Below, piece after piece: positions 63,868 through 64,000 of a stretch of DNA of 64,000 bases. Each line of letters opens with the position of its first letter. Position 1 is the first letter of the stretch. The position numbers and the translations under genes were made by a program. Under the pieces are notes generated by a model. It had not been told where the DNA came from. It made no database searches and was given only the letters and a program-made list of their open reading frames with translations. The stretch comes from Pseudo-nitzschia pungens. Its lineage: Eukaryota; Bacillariophyta; Bacillariophyceae; Bacillariales; Bacillariaceae. Location: contig CM074764.1 of the NCBI GenBank assembly GCA_037355855.1, forward strand, positions 3,658,001-3,722,000. The letters are read 5' to 3'.

Positions 63868-64000
63868 TTGATATTTGCCAGTCGGCGGCAATAAGGGAGA
63901 AGAAACAACTGCGGTGAAACAGTGGACAGCAATAACAACAGTGGTGGTGCACGGGGTGCTGCTGGCAAACAGTGAGTTTACAGAAGATACGGTTGTCCAT
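63868..64000 (-). mobile_element. Dispersed non-autonomous repeat, copy R8, cut by the window end
   Basis: Begins TTGATATTTGCCAGTCGGC and continues AACTGCGGTGAAACAGTGGACAG and CAAACAGTGAGTTTACAGAAGATAC. This is the reverse complement of the 3' end of R2. Together with R7 it would make a second inverted pair, with a spacer of about 235 bases. Confidence 0.7.

Overview
The window reads as nuclear DNA of a diatom, most likely a pennate species. The evidence is a spliced voltage-gated proton channel gene, a Lys/Ser-rich secreted membrane protein of silaffin/SAP-like make-up, copia elements with diatom (CoDi-type) motifs, a PIF/Harbinger element with its Myb-like partner, a nuclear tRNA-Gly, short GT-AG introns and many short tandem repeats. 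There are no bacterial operons. I did not assign a species. Most of the window is transposable-element DNA around a few host genes.

Layout. 440-8600: two long ORFs in convergent orientation (740 aa of unknown function; 1065 aa with features of a CACTA/Plavaka-type transposase) with related minisatellite arrays before, between and after the first ORF. 9.8-14 kb: a decayed, mosaic CoDi-type copia element. 14.7-18.6 kb: three copies (R1-R3) of a dispersed non-autonomous repeat that recurs eight times in the window; R2 and R3 form a large inverted repeat. 18.9-24.75 kb: a full Ty3/gypsy element with identical 189-bp LTRs and a CATAC target duplication. 25.9-27.8 kb: a three-exon proton channel gene on the minus strand. 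28.4-31.7 kb: an apparently complete Harbinger element with 18-bp perfect terminal repeats. 32.6-38.8 kb: a solo gypsy LTR and a second full gypsy copy on the minus strand, coding-intact. 39.4-40.2 kb: a 44-bp minisatellite. 42.3-43.4 kb: the silaffin/SAP-like gene. 43.93 kb: tRNA-Gly(UCC). 44.19-57.06 kb: a nest in which copia element A (AGCCG duplication) carries a second copia element, B, inside its 3' LTR (AAGTG duplication). Each element is also interrupted by a copy of the dispersed repeat, and the copy in A carries a further 0.6-kb inverted-repeat element. 57.8-59.8 kb: a type II membrane glycosyltransferase-like gene. 60.9-64 kb: tandem repeats and two more dispersed-repeat copies.

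How the parts work together. The gypsy elements encode gag and pol in one frame separated by a single UGA followed at once by AUG, the same in both copies. The Harbinger element carries the usual transposase plus Myb-like protein pair. The dispersed repeat makes 8-bp target duplications and carries a hairpin, perfect over 21 bp in one copy. It has hit both copia elements, so it was mobile after they were.
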